From: Bathynomus jamesi
Taxonomy: Eukaryota > Arthropoda > Malacostraca > Isopoda > Cirolanidae
Direction of reading: 5' to 3'
DNA length: 64,000 nt
Assembly (NCBI GenBank): GCA_023014485.1
Contig: JAJOZX010008838.1
Location: 111,546-175,545, forward strand
This document shows positions 1 through 10,294 of the stretch, piece after piece (within the stretch, counting starts at the first letter, position 1; each line of letters starts with the position of its first letter). A program made the translations under genes and the position numbers. The notes under the pieces are model-generated. The model saw nothing but the letters and a program-made list of their open reading frames with translations, was not told the DNA's origin and did no database searches.

Positions 1-331
1 CGCGCCCTAACTTCAACACAGATCGCATTAATTGCTGCCGGAAAATCTAACTTAACCTCGATAGCCCTAAGGGAATTACGAATGTACAGCAAAACGCCGC
101 CTCCAAATCTATGTAACCTATCATTAGTAAAGATTTTAAAACCCGGTATATCAAGTTCCCCCAACAAGTCCCGAGTCACGGTATTTAACCAAGTTTCAGT
201 GATAGCAACTATATCATAGTTGCCGGAATAAATTACCGCCTTAAATTCATTTAATTTATTTCTAATACTACGCGCGTTGCAATAAAAGACGTTTAAGTTA
301 TTTTTTACCACGGGCCCGCTTTTTAAACTAT
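1..331 (-). CDS. CR1-like ORF2, start of the endonuclease domain (partial)
   Basis: The minus strand is open from about 331 to base 1 and encodes the N-terminal half of an apurinic-type endonuclease (EEP fold). It contains an NARSIRNK motif, the TETWL motif with the catalytic Glu near 200, and a GGGVLLYVRNS stretch. It matches residues about 1-110 of the ORF2 endonuclease of copy B (29814-30731) but keeps the Glu which copy B has lost. No ATG is seen at its start, which abuts the end of ORF1. The rest lies outside the window. Confidence 0.75.
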
Positions 332-334
332 TTA

Positions 335-1369
335 TCACGTCGGGCCCGCGTTTCCCGGACCCACAACGTTTAAAGAAGGCTTCGACCTATACAGCTTTCG
401 CACGTTTTCGTCTATTAACCTACCTAGCCTAGCATTACCTATTTCATTAAAATGCACCCCATCTTTTATAAAAAGGCTAGGATCATTGAATTCGGACCAC
501 AGCTTTACGAAGGGTACACTTTCCTCAGCACAAATCTCTTCTAATTTGTTATTCAAAAATATTGTTTTAGACGTAATTCTAAGACCCAAACCGTGCCTAG
601 GGGTAATACCTAGAACTAAAGACCTATCTGACCTCGCCTTCAGGGACCTAATTAACCCCCTATATCTCTCCAAAAGGTCAGGCACTCTCGTATCTGGCCT
701 ATACGAGTCGTTGCCTCCTACCATCGTCACCAACATTGAGTGACGGGAAGCAACGTCAACCCTATCCACTTCGTCTCTAACTCTGTCAACCCTGGCCCCC
801 GGGAGACAGACCCTCCTCCTATTGGTTGGATTCCGTTTAACGAACTCTTTGTCCATGTGGCGCACTAAAGAGTCCCCAATTAAAATAGTTTCCCCCTCAT
901 TCACATCCCTTTCCAAATGGGCGAAAGGGTTCGAAACCTCGATAGGGGGGGGATTCCTATCACCTAATGTACGCGGCCTAGCTCCACCCTTAACCTCACT
1001 AAATCCCTCGCTATCTACTACTCTCGGACTAACCTTAACCTCTTCCTCGACTCTATCTAACCTTCCCGACAAGCTACCTAAACTAGAAACTAAGTTACGC
1101 ACCTCACCCTTCAAATTACTAACGTCTTCAACGTTAGTATTGGTTCGGCTTCCGTCAACCGTAGCCCTAACCCTGCCCTCATCAAGCGTTGCAAGTCTAT
1201 CGGCTACCTCACGTACACTGCGTTTTATGTCAACTAATTCCACCATGAACTCGCAAAAGAAACAAACTGATCTATCGGTAATCGCCATTGGACCGCCGTT
1301 ATAATCCTTAAATTCCGAATACCACCGGTTAACCCTACACCTAACACACGACGCTTTCTGCGACGGCAT
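335..1369 (-). CDS. CR1-like ORF1 protein with SGNH/GDSL hydrolase domain
   Basis: This 344-residue protein is the first ORF of copy A. The N-terminus has two Cys pairs (C8/C11 and C36/C39) that could bind zinc. Residues about 45-115 look like coiled coil. Residues about 155-330 form an SGNH hydrolase: GDS at 165-167 (nucleophile Ser167), GGND at 218-221 and DGVH at 303-306 (Asp/His of the triad). CR1-clade ORF1 proteins are known to carry such an esterase domain; its role in retrotransposition is unsettled, and the protein probably packages the RNA with ORF2. The frame is complete from an ATG. The short untranslated gap to ORF2, with no ATG at the ORF2 start, suggests reinitiation or readthrough (inference). 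Confidence 0.85.
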   Translation of the reverse strand: MPSQKASCVRCRVNRWYSEFKDYNGGPMAITDRSVCFFCEFMVELVDIKRSVREVADRLATLDEGRVRATVDGSRTNTNVEDVSNLKGEVRNLVSSLGSLSGRLDRVEEEVKVSPRVVDSEGFSEVKGGARPRTLGDRNPPPIEVSNPFAHLERDVNEGETILIGDSLVRHMDKEFVKRNPTNRRRVCLPGARVDRVRDEVDRVDVASRHSMLVTMVGGNDSYRPDTRVPDLLERYRGLIRSLKARSDRSLVLGITPRHGLGLRITSKTIFLNNKLEEICAEESVPFVKLWSEFNDPSLFIKDGVHFNEIGNARLGRLIDENVRKLYRSKPSLNVVGPGNAGPT

Positions 1370-1704
1370 CGCGGAGTTAAAAATTTAAACCGTCACAGGT
1401 ATAAGTTAAATTAAGCCGGCACGCTATGAAAACTTCTAAATCGCTAAAAACCACTAATATTCAATTACTTAACTATAACAATGTAAATTTAAACGCAAGT
1501 ATATAAAATTCAAAAACTATCCAAAGTAAAATTCTCAGCAATATACAAAAGTAAATGCAAAATCAGAGAGCTCAGGAAATGCGTCCGTTCAGTACAGAGT
1601 CTGGCTGACGAATGTTAAGTGTAAGGTTGATATTTCCGTTAATAACTTTAAAATTCTTAAATCATTAAAATGCCCGTCCTCTCTCCGTATTTATGAATCT
1701 TTGT

Positions 1705-2972
1705 TAGTGATGTAGGTCACATCCGCATCCGCATCCGCGGAACATCCGCACATTTTCTCGCATCCGCATCCGCATCTGCATCCGCACTTTGGACTGCGGA
1801 TGTCGTGCGGATGTGGACCGTTGAGATAAAACGTCATTAATAAGCGGAAATTATCAAATTCTACTATAATAATAGAACTAGTTCATTGTGCGCAAAAGTG
1901 ATGCAAGCAACAAGACGAGAGGCTGTTCTTGTATGAAGTTACTCTCTTGCAACCTACTTAGATCCACGGTACAAAGCTAAGTTATTTTCACCTAGTACAT
2001 TAGAACGAGTTAAATCATCACTTGGCAAAGCAGTTGAAGAGCTTCAATCTCTTGAATCTGTCGCTTCGCCACCCACCAAAAGAATAAAAGTTTCAGTGAC
2101 ATAACCAACACCTTCAACAAGCAAATCTATCACAGAATCTCTCTCTCAGTTTCTTGAGTCAAGCAGCGATGACGAGACCTACGCGATGTCAAAAGATGTA
2201 GTAAAAATGATCGAGAGCTATCACCAATAAAAACGCCTGGCTGCATGTGACAATCCTATTAGTTGGTGGAAAAATACGCAGAATATCTATCCATACTTGA
2301 GTAAACTTGCAAGGAAACATTTAGCACGTCCTCCAACAAGCGTACCAAGCGAGAGATTATTTAGCAGTGCTGGATTAATATATGATGAAAAGAGAAACAG
2401 ACTGGCAGCAGAAAAGGCAGAAAAATTAATGTTCCTTAAGCATAACCTTCCTATAATTAAGTTTGAATATTAAACGATGAACATCTTAGTTTACTTTATT
2501 TTAATTACTCATTTATAAATATGCCTAATAAAACTTTAAACTTAATATAAATAGTTATCAAGCTAATTAAAGATCTCTTTCTATAAGGGTGGAGGTTGGG
2601 GAAAGAGGTCGGGTAACACAATTATGGTTTCTAATTGTGGCTGAAACTCAACAAAATATAACGAATTTATTTGCAGACGAATTCACTAATTGATTTCTAT
2701 ATTAGTTAGATGTTTGCTATTATTTTACATGTTCAGGGAAAAGTACAGCAATTATTGTACAATTAATCAATTATACTACATTATAGCTACAGCTCTCTCT
2801 ATATAATAACTTATTATATACGTTAAACACAACAAATCTCGAATATATCCTAAAAAATAACGAAAATGTAGACATCCGCATCCGCATCCGCATCCGCGGA
2901 TGTTGAAATCAAACATCCTCATCCGCATCCGCATCCGCGGATGTGAAAAAAATGACATCCGCTACATCACTA
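1705..2972 (+). mobile_element. hAT element with hexamer-rich subterminal repeats
   Basis: The termini are TAGTGATGTAG and CTACATCACTA, flanked by the perfect 8 bp duplication ATCTTTGT (1697-1704 and 2973-2980), the hAT hallmark. Runs of the hexamer CATCCG, or its complement, sit just inside both ends (about 1720-1815 and 2873-2962) in both orientations. The interior holds the C-terminal part of a decayed hAT transposase on the plus strand. At 1,268 bp it is an internally deleted, non-autonomous copy. The element at 4314-4829 has related hexamer-rich ends. Confidence 0.9.
1940..2473 (+). pseudogene. hAT transposase C-terminal remnant
   Basis: Plus-strand translation gives a YLDPRYK motif near 1955, then a region ending in ARKHLARPPTSVPSERLFSSAG and KLMFLKHNLP, the hAT C-terminal dimerisation region. 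At least two in-frame stops (near 2102 and 2228) break it, and everything upstream, including the BED finger and first catalytic Asp, is missing. It is too broken to make a transposase. Assignment to hAT is firm; the subfamily is not resolved. Confidence 0.8.
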
Positions 2973-3419
2973 ATCTTTGTGCATTAAATTTCTGAACTCC
3001 AGTTTAAATATTGATGCTAGCTGTTACCCCCTTTATATTAATTAGAATACCTACAAACTAAAATTTGTTTATTTTATTTTTTTTTTCCCTTGACCCTGTC
3101 TCCTTTTCGCCTCAGTTTTTTTGTGGCTGTCAAGTGAGCATGGTATGTTTGGTGCACTTTTGTGTTTTTTCATTTAACTTTTTATTAGTAAAGTTTTTTA
3201 ACTATTTTATGTTTGAATGTTTTTAGTTTGTTTTATTTTTATCATTCGTATATTTTTGTCATTTATATAATTTTTACTTTTGATTTGTTTTTGGCTTATG
3301 CCTGTTTTATGCTTTTTAATTTTGATTCTTGAAGTGTTTTTTGTACTATAAATTAGTTTTAGTTTTTGACATTCGTATATTTTTGTCATGCATTAATTTT
3401 AGCTTTTATTTATTAGGCC

Positions 3420-3534
3420 TTGAAAATGGGTAGAGTTGCCCGAAACGTCGGCTGCAGCCAAATATAATGACTTTTTTGCTCTACGTCCTCGTTTTTATCC
3501 TAAATGTAAAACTACGTCTCCTTAGGAGGGATCC

Positions 3535-3540
<6 letters not shown>
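3420..3540 (+). mobile_element. Possible Penelope-like 3' fragment with hammerhead-like core
   Basis: The sequence around 3425-3455 contains TGGG, a loop, CCCGAAACGTC, matching stem II plus the GAAA part of a hammerhead ribozyme as found at the ends of Penelope-like elements. The upstream CUGANGA box is degraded (CTTGAAA). It runs straight into a long (TA)n tract. No coding sequence is attached. Assignment is tentative. Confidence 0.35.

Positions 3541-3598
<58 letters not shown>
3541..3598. repeat. (TA)n microsatellite
   Basis: About 29 perfect AT units lying between the Penelope-like fragment and a non-LTR 3' end. Confidence 0.95.
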
Positions 3599-3600
<2 letters not shown>

Positions 3601-3602
<2 letters not shown>

Positions 3603-3690
3603 AGAAGCAACGAGTCTGACCTCCCTGAAATGAAGAATCATTGTAGGAACATCTGAAAGGTTGAGAGGAAAAAGTATATATATATATAAG
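3601..3690 (+). mobile_element. Extremely 5'-truncated non-LTR 3' end
   Basis: These 90 bp match the 3' terminus of the PHD-type non-LTR family (compare 44866-44930): CTGACCTCC, TGAAATGA, GGAACATCTGAAAGGTTGA, followed by a TA tract. It is a dead-on-arrival copy and shows that this family ends in (TA)n. Confidence 0.6.
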
Positions 3691-3695
3691 AGTAT

Positions 3696-4255
3696 AAGGC
3701 GATTCAAAATAATGTAGACACTTTAAAATTATTTATTTTGTATATTAATTGCACTTAATGAACAAAAACTTTACCATGTACACAAGTAAACTTGTCAAAA
3801 CATTTAATATTCATTTTATGTTAAATGTTCAAAATGTTCACCATTCACACGCAAACATGCGGCGTAACGTCCCAAACAGATCGACACACAGTAGTGTTCA
3901 TATCAGTTGATATTTTGCATACTTCCCAAATAATTGCTTGCAAGTGTTGCACATTTTGAGGATTAGTACTATAAACTTTGTGCTTTAGCTACCGCACCAC
4001 CCCGCCGATCCCAAGAGAGAAGTACAGAGGTGAGAGATCAGGTGATCTTGCAGAATATTCAGTAGTGGTTCCACAACCCAGGAAACTCTGTATCAAGAAA
4101 AGTCGTATGTTTGCGTGCAAATGGTAGACAATTTGAAGATTTAACATAAAATGAGTATAAAATGTCTTTTGTACATAGTAAAGTTTTTGTTTAGCAAATG
4201 CAGTTAGTATCCAAAATAAAAAATTTCGAAATGTGCCTACATTTTGGATCGCCTT
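3696..4255 (-). mobile_element. Mariner-like remnant with inverted termini
   Basis: Terminal repeats start AAGGCGATTCAAAATAATGT on the left and AAGGCGATCCAAAATGTAG on the right complement. Inside, the minus strand keeps a transposase C-terminal scrap with an RSPDLSP motif and a tail resembling mariner-like proteins with an N-terminal DUF4817 helix-turn-helix. A part of the left half (about 3770-3860) is repeated inverted near 4100-4195. It is non-autonomous. Confidence 0.65.
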
Positions 4256-4313
4256 CCATATAAACAAAATGTTTAAATTACGAAGTTTTCCATAGAAGTT
4301 GTAATATATATAT

Positions 4314-4829
4314 TAGTGGTGGACCGGATGTCAGTTTTTCAACATCTGCGGATGCGGATCTTTTATTTCAATATCCGCGGATCCGGATGCGGATATTTAG
4401 TTAATCTATCAATATAATATAGAATTATGAATATATGACATAATTTTTCAAATTTCGTGATATTACTATTATGGCAAGCAATGCATAAGAATTAAAATTA
4501 ATATTAATGTTTTCATTATGATAAAAATAATAACTTTCTCAAGAGTTTCAGCCACAGAAAATTCAATGAAACAAGTTTCATTCAATTTTCTGTGTTACCA
4601 GGTATTTATATTTTGAGGTTTATATATTTGTTTGTTCATTAATAATAATTAATACTTTACATGAAATGTGCATGACTGGGCCTTATAATCTACTTTATAA
4701 GCTAATTTAATTGTAAATTGCATAATTTATTAGAGGTAATATCCGCATAACATTCGCAGTCAGAAGTGCGGATGCGGATGTTAAAAATGATGTGGATATC
4801 CGCAGATGCGGATATCCGGTCCACCACTA
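4314..4829. mobile_element. hAT MITE with GGATGC-rich termini
   Basis: Ends are TAGTGGTGGACCGGAT and its complement, flanked by ATATATAT on both sides (4306-4313, 4830-4837), which fits an 8 bp hAT duplication but lies in TA-rich DNA. GCGGAT-type motifs cluster inside both ends, as in 1705-2972. There is no coding sequence. Confidence 0.75.
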
Positions 4830-4929
4830 ATATATATATATATAATATGTCTGCTTTTGTTTCAATAAAATCCTTTAACCCTTTTAAAATTTATTTGAGT
4901 TAAGGCATTACTTTTTAGCCCACCTTCGT

Positions 4930-4941
4930 GTATATATATAT

Positions 4942-4979
<38 letters not shown>
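4930..4979. repeat. (TA)n microsatellite
   Basis: TA tract directly abutting the Tc1 element, which targets TA dinucleotides. Confidence 0.9.
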
Positions 4980-6216
4980 CTATATGATCAAAAGTATTCG
5001 GACACCCCGGAAAATCCGCATTTCTGCAAATATCACCTTCGCCGAAAGGTATGCTGGGAAAAAGCGTGGCGAAACTATAATGCTGAGGTGTTCTGTTAAG
5101 TTATCAGTAACTGTTGTGAAGCCATGCCGCGCGGACGTGAACTCTCCGAGTTCCAACGTGGACTCGTCATCGGATGTTATTTAAGTAACGTTTCTATACG
5201 AAACATTGCAGCCAAACAGGATATACCAAAGTCGACTGTAGCGGATGTTATCATGAGATGGAAGCACGACGGTGCAACTAACGCGAAAAAACGTTCCGGA
5301 CGACCACGCAAACTGACGGACGTGATAGAAGAAGTCTGGTACGACATGTCAAGAAGTCCCGCACGTCCTCTGCCGCTTCCATCGCTGAGGAGGTAGGAAG
5401 AGCATCCGGTACCTCCGTTAGTACTGTAACTATCCGCAGAGAGATGCACAGACTCGGTTATTATGGTAGAGCAGCTGTACACAAGCCACTGATTACAAAA
5501 GTTAATGCCACGCGTCGTTTGGCCTGGTGTGTCTCCCGTCGTTCCTGGACCGTGGAGGACTGGAAAACTGTTCTTTGGAGCGACGAGTCGCGGTATTCAC
5601 TCTTCCAGTCTGATGGGCGTGTTTGGGTGTGGCGACAGCCCGGAGAACGGCTTCTTCCTGACTGTGTACGTCCAACGGTGAAGTTCGGTGGAGGGTCCAT
5701 CATGGTATGGGGTTGTTTTTCCTGGCTAGGGCTCGGCCCGTTGGTTGTTATACCCACTACCATGAACGCTGACGTTTATCTCGACGTTCTGGACAATTCG
5801 GCCCTCCCTACACTGTGGCAATACTACGGAGATGGCCATTGTTTGTTTCAACAGGATCGAGCTCCCTGCCATACTGCAAGGCGTGTGCAGGACTGGTTTC
5901 GTGAAAATAAGGTGGATTTGTTAGACTGGCCTGGTCAGAGCCCCGATCTGAACCCAATCGAGCACATGTGGGACGAACTGGAGCGACGGATACTAAACCG
6001 CACACCACGCCTGGCTTCACTTGCATCTCTTGCATCAGCTCTGCAAGAGGAATGGCGAGCCATTCCTGCACAGACTTACCGAAAACTGGTGGAAAGTATG
6101 CCTCGACGTGTTGACGCTGTAATAAAAGCAAAGGGTGGACCTACTGGTTACTAAATGCCATAATAAAACCATTTTCCCCAAAACCATGCGGTGTCCGAAT
6201 ACTTTTGATCATATAG
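4980..6216 (+). mobile_element. Tc1-like DNA transposon, nearly intact
   Basis: Inverted termini of about 27 bp (4980-5006 and 6190-6216) begin CTATATGATCAAAAGTATTC and sit in TA repeats, consistent with a TA target. The length of about 1.24 kb is normal for Tc1. A single transposase gene fills it on the plus strand, with one frameshift. The termini match each other closely, suggesting recent insertion. Confidence 0.92.
5124..6154 (+). pseudogene. Tc1-like DD34E transposase with one frameshift
   Basis: The gene opens with MPRGRELSEFQRG and an N-terminal helix-turn-helix region (codons about 1-70), including an RSGRPRKLT hook between the paired-like subdomains. A one-base-type frameshift near 5330-5355 ends this frame at 5396; the second frame carries on to 6154. 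The catalytic triad is visible: WSDES (first Asp), FQQDRAPCH (second Asp) and SPDLNPIE (Glu), with 34 residues between the last two, so DD34E. No other lesion is seen. It would cut and paste the element by binding its termini. An assembly error is a possible cause of the frameshift. Confidence 0.88.
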
Positions 6217-6217
6217 T

Positions 6218-6218
6218 G

Positions 6219-6268
<50 letters not shown>
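6218..6268. repeat. (TA)n microsatellite
   Basis: Imperfect TA tract with one G interruption, between the Tc1 element and a non-LTR element. Confidence 0.9.
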
Positions 6269-6269
<1 letters not shown>

Positions 6270-6616
6270 CGTAAGGTCAGTGAGGAATTCAATTGTAGAT
6301 GTTCATAAAATCTGTGACAGTGCAGATTTGATACTCCTGCAAGAGCATGGGCTACCTAAGCAAGAGCTAAAATTCCTCTCTACCATCCATGATGACTTTA
6401 TGTACCATGCGTCATCAGCAGTAGACTTGTCAGATGAGTTAATATACGGTAGGCCTTTTGGTGGTGTTGCTTTCTTAATAAGGAAAAATTTGTCAAAACA
6501 TTTAAAATTTTTAATAATCGATAATGTAAGGTTGTTAGGCATTGAATTACAAGTGAACAATGATTGTATATTAATTGTAAACTGCTATATTCCATACAAA
6601 AAACGGCAGTAATCTA

Positions 6617-7016
6617 CAGGGTGTCCCGTAAGTCTGGAACCATAGGGAAAAATGATAAACACGGCAATAAAAACGCGGAAGAGACTTTGGGGACTGTTTG
6701 TGAAATGAGCGAGGATGGTAGCGGCTGTGTCATCGTCGGTGGATGTCTTCGGAGGTTCACTGCGTGGTTTATCTACTATGGATCCCGTTTCCCTGAACTT
6801 TGCTACAAGTTTGCCGACACAGCTGTGTGTTATCGGCGCGCGGTCCGGATGCAATCTGTTAAATTCCTCAGCGACCTCCCTCTGACTCCGATTTCCTACG
6901 AGCAGAATTACCTGGATGCGTTCTTCCTTACTCAAAGACATCATGGGCACTTGCATAAACGGTAAAACATGAATTACTTATTTTATCCTATAGTTCCAGA
7001 CTTATGGGACACCCTG
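6617..7016 (-). mobile_element. Internally deleted mariner-like element (TA duplication)
   Basis: Ends are CAGGGTGTCCCGTAAGTCTG and its complement with flanking TA (6615-6616, 7017-7018). At 400 bp it keeps only the N-terminal part of the transposase on the minus strand and is inserted in the endonuclease of the older non-LTR element. Confidence 0.88.
6640..6956 (-). pseudogene. Mariner-like transposase N-terminal helix-turn-helix (DUF4817-type)
   Basis: About 100 residues start MQVPMMSLSKEERIQVILL and continue with REVAEEFNR and VGKLVAKFRETGSIVDKPR, the DNA-binding segment of mariner-like proteins that carry DUF4817. The frame then runs out into the right terminus, so the catalytic core is deleted. 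The fragment is open, but whether it is expressed cannot be told. Confidence 0.75.
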
Positions 7017-7807
7017 TAGATGAATACATTCATTTGCTGTATAAAATTAAGTCATTATCAGATAACCCCAAATATTCTCACTGTATAATAATGGGGAGAC
7101 TTTAACGCGTATGTGAACTCGGAATTCTTTGTAGAATTGGGCAACATGTGCGAGTCGGCCAAATTAAATATAAGTGATGTAGATGTACTGTATTAGGGGT
7201 AACCAGTGGTAATTTTACATACGTTAGTGATAGGAGTGGTACCACCAGGTGGATTGATCATTGTCTCACTAGTAATAATCTAAAGTATCGAATTGTTAGA
7301 GTTCATATTCTGCATGATTTCCTTCTTTCTGATCATAAACCATTAGAACTAATTAATTAATCCTACCAATTTATGCGCAACACGATATCTCAAATGATTC
7401 TCACTCTAAACTCGTAGATAGGTATTATAGTAGATAGTATCCCTGTTAAGAGAAGCAGGAAGCCCCCTCATTAAATCTTACAACTATCATACTAAGATTA
7501 TTCCTGGATGGAATTATTTTATTTCCCCCCTGAAGAGGGAATCGAAAAACGCCTACGATTTGTGGTTTTCATGGTAGACCCAGATTAGGACCAGTATACA
7601 TGAATATGTGTAGAAGTAGGGGGTCAGTATAAGGCGGCCATAAGACAATATAAACAGGAAGAAGAGTCTATTCGAGCATCAAAAGCCTGTGAAGCTCATA
7701 AATAATAATGATAAATTTTGGAAATTTGTTAGGAATCAAACGGGTGTCAAAAGTGTCCTCCCTCTGACAATCGATGGGGTGTCGGGGGAGGATGAAATTG
7801 CAAAGCT

Positions 7808-8762
7808 GTGGAAAAACCACTACTCTACATTCTTAACAGTATGAGTAGGGGTAATCTTAAGACAGATTGCAGCGAAACGCCTGTGGGAGGGGCAAGGGAA
7901 AATACTTTGATATCAGTTCCTGAAGTAAAGAGGTTAATTAAAGAGTTAAAGACTGGTTCTGCGTCAGGGGTAGATGACCTATCGAATGAGCACTTAAAAT
8001 ATGGCAATGACGTAGTATGTCTGCATATATCATTGCTCTTATCTGCCATGCTTGCTCATAGCCATATCCCTGCAGAGTTCATGAGGGTATATATCTTGCC
8101 TCTTGTCAAAAATAAGTATGGAGACATTCTGTCCAGGAATAATTACAGGCCTATTGTTGTCGCTTCCTGCTTCTCGAAACTACTAGAAAAACTCTTGTTA
8201 CTCCGATTAAATGATTACCTATGAACATCTCCTAATCAGTTTGGTTTTAAAAGGTCCCACTCAACTGATCTGTGTATCTATGTACTTAAAGAAACAATAT
8301 CTAAATACATTGGCAGTAATTCAACTTTTCATAGCTGTTTCCTAGATATAAGTAAGGCATATGATAGAGTGAACCACAATATTTTCTCTCCCCTGTGCTG
8401 TTTAATGTGTATATTGACAGATTAATTGCTTCATTTAATGAGACAACAGTGGAATGTTGTATAGATAACACACAAGGATAAATAACTTAGTTTATGCCGA
8501 TGATATGGTCTTAATAAGTCCCTCTATTAAAGGTCTGGATCGGCTACTAAAAGTCTGCGAAGTGTATTTGCAGAAACATGATATTCTTTTTAATGTTACA
8601 AAAACTAAGGTTATGCAATTTCATCCTAAAAGCTGTAATCAGCCAGCTGATATTAGGTTTAAAATGAAAGGTGAAGTAATTGAGGAAGTACAAGAGTTTA
8701 AGTATTTGAGTCAAACTATTAGCAGCTCCTTGAGTGATGACTTGGATATAAGAAAATCTTAA
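7808..8762 (+). pseudogene. Non-LTR reverse transcriptase remnant
   Basis: An open stretch 7808-8224 carries VKRLIKELKTGSASGVDDLS and NNYRPIVVASCFSKLLEKLL (RT motifs 1-2). After a stop the next frame gives NQFGFKRSHST and FLDISKAYDRVNH (motif A with its Asp, near 8345). The segment with motif B is deleted, and the YADDMVLIS box lies near 8490-8515, followed by open sequence to 8762. Motifs A and C survive, but stops and the deletion make it inactive. Confidence 0.82.
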
Positions 8763-9102
8763 AGCCTTTGTGCTAAAGCGAATATGACTATAAGGAACTT
8801 TCGGTTCTGTACAAGTGAAGCTAAAGACACTTGTACTTTCTGCAGTAATATATACGGACAGCAACTCTGGGTGAATTATAAAAAAGGTTCTGGCAGAACC
8901 CCAAATTTGATGTACAACAGGTCTTTTTAGACTCTTACATAAATTACCTCCGAGATGCTTAGCTTCGCAATGTTTGCTACCCGCAATGTCTCGAGCTTCC
9001 CGAGTTAACAAGACGTGCTCAACAGTCTAATGCAAAGAATTAAAAATTCAACCAACCCGATTGTCCAAGTTATCCATGAGTCCTGCTGTTTATCCTCTAA
9101 GC

Positions 9103-9717
9103 CAGTGGTCTCCAAAGTTGGGTGCGCGAAGAAAATTTGATGATTCGGATTTATCATTGTTTTTTTGTAGAAAGTTTTTGAATTTCAAGATGATGACCGG
9201 GAAAGAAAATACTCGCTAACACAGTCATTCCTAGGAATTTGCGAGATAGTATCCGCGATATCGTTTACTTGAGATTAAAATTTAGCAAACTAAATATCAC
9301 AATTCGAGATCGCCGCATTATTTTGTAAAATAACAGTTGATTGACAATCAGGGAAGATACAAGTTTACGAACTGAATTTCAACAGAAAACTGTGCACAAG
9401 TGGTGGATTGGATTAAAAAATGAGTACCCAGATTTAGTAAGCGCAGCGAACGATGCGCTCCTTCCATTTGGATCTATTTATCTGTGTGAGGTGTCTTTTT
9501 CTGCTGTGATAGGTATTAAAACCAAGAATCGAAATAAACTGAACTTGGAACCGGACCTTCGAATCGCTGTATCACAAAGTAAGTGTCAAACCAAGATTTT
9601 CAGAAATTATGAAGCACAGTCAGCCACATTGTTCTCATTAAATTATATTGGTAAGTATATCTTCACCCTTTCGTATTTCTGTTGTATACTATCAATTTAC
9701 TAGTAAATAATAAAAGG

Positions 9718-9754
<37 letters not shown>

Positions 9755-9835
9755 ATCTTCATGTTCATTAGGGGTGCGTGTTATTTATTTTGGCTGATTA
9801 AAGGGTGCGTGATCAAAAAAGTTTGGAGAACACTG
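9103..9835 (+). mobile_element. hAT (Charlie/ZBED5-like) remnant with 8 bp duplication
   Basis: Termini CAGTGGTCTCCAAA and TTTGGAGAACACTG are flanked by the perfect 8 bp repeat CTCTAAGC (9095-9102, 9836-9843). The interior keeps the end of a hAT transposase. A (TA)n tract sits at about 9720-9752. The target is the 3' part of the older non-LTR element. Confidence 0.9.
9341..9660 (+). pseudogene. hAT transposase C-terminus (ZBED5/SCAND3-like)
   Basis: About 105 residues including TVHKWWIGLKNEYPDL, ALLPFGSIYLCEVSFSA and IKTKNRNKLNLEPDLRIA, the signature of the hAT C-terminal dimerisation region in Charlie-type transposases and the vertebrate proteins derived from them. The remainder of the gene is deleted, so it is a fossil. 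The open frame runs on to 9703 without homology. Confidence 0.82.
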
Positions 9836-10294
9836 CTCTAAGCTATGGAATTCTTGGTACGAAAACGTCTGTCTGTAGTTCCACTTAACTCTGACATTAC
9901 TGTATTATTTCTAATCAACTGTATATATTTCTATCCTTAGTATGTGAACTGTCATTGTATTAATATTTGTCATATTGACTATAGTCTGCCAATAAACCTT
10001 TTCATTTTAATTTATATATATATACAGGGTCCGCAAAAAAAAGGAGCATGACGAAAATTGCTCTCACGCCCGCATTTTTTGCCGGACCCTTAAATGTTAT
10101 ATATCTAGCTAAAGATAAAAGAGCCCACAGTTGTATAAACAAATTTCATCCAAATCGGTCATAAAATAAATATTTTATGGCCACAAACGTGCAATGACTA
10201 AAAAAAGTGAATTTCCGCGTAAAAATTTAGTTTTTCTCATTACAAATTATTTTTTTCAGATGCCTAAATAATTTTAATCAATAAAAATGATAAT

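Larger units (their letters stand above)
1..1615 (-). mobile_element. CR1-like non-LTR retrotransposon, copy A (5' part)
   Basis: This is the 5' region of a CR1-like element read on the minus strand: 5' UTR (about 1370-1615), ORF1, then the start of ORF2, cut by the window edge. It aligns through its length with the 5' part of copy B at about 30390-32020, including the shared 5' UTR stretch near 1565-1610. Both open frames are unbroken here, unlike copies B and C, so this is the best-preserved copy and may continue intact beyond base 1. Confidence 0.85.
6269..7340 (+). pseudogene. Non-LTR endonuclease domain, interrupted
   Basis: The first piece reads NVRSVRNSIVDV, then LILLQEHGL (where the catalytic Glu sits) and GGVAFLIRKN, typical of apurinic-type endonucleases. 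After the mariner insertion the frame resumes with an IMGRL/GDFN-like segment near 7085-7105 and a DHKPLEL motif near 7335, the catalytic Asp-His. Several stops lie between. It would have nicked target DNA for target-primed reverse transcription. Confidence 0.7.
6269..10015 (+). mobile_element. Decayed non-LTR retrotransposon with two nested insertions
   Basis: A plus-strand, 5'-truncated element: endonuclease remnants 6269-6614 and 7019-7340, linker 7400-7800, reverse transcriptase 7808-8762, C-terminal remnant 8762-9060 and a 3' end near 9844-10015 entering a short TA tract. A mariner copy (6617-7016) interrupts the endonuclease and a hAT copy (9103-9835) the 3' region; removing both, with their duplications, rejoins the flanks. 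Many stops and frameshifts mark it as old. The clade (jockey/CR1-like) is not certain. Confidence 0.8.

Noticed and set aside
822..1304. 160-codon plus-strand frame opposite CR1-like ORF1
   Set aside because: Antisense shadow of a well-supported gene, with Ser/Leu-rich composition and no family motif.
2776..2958. 60-codon frame with repeated RM and CG dipeptides
   Set aside because: It is translation of the CATCCG subterminal repeat of the hAT element.
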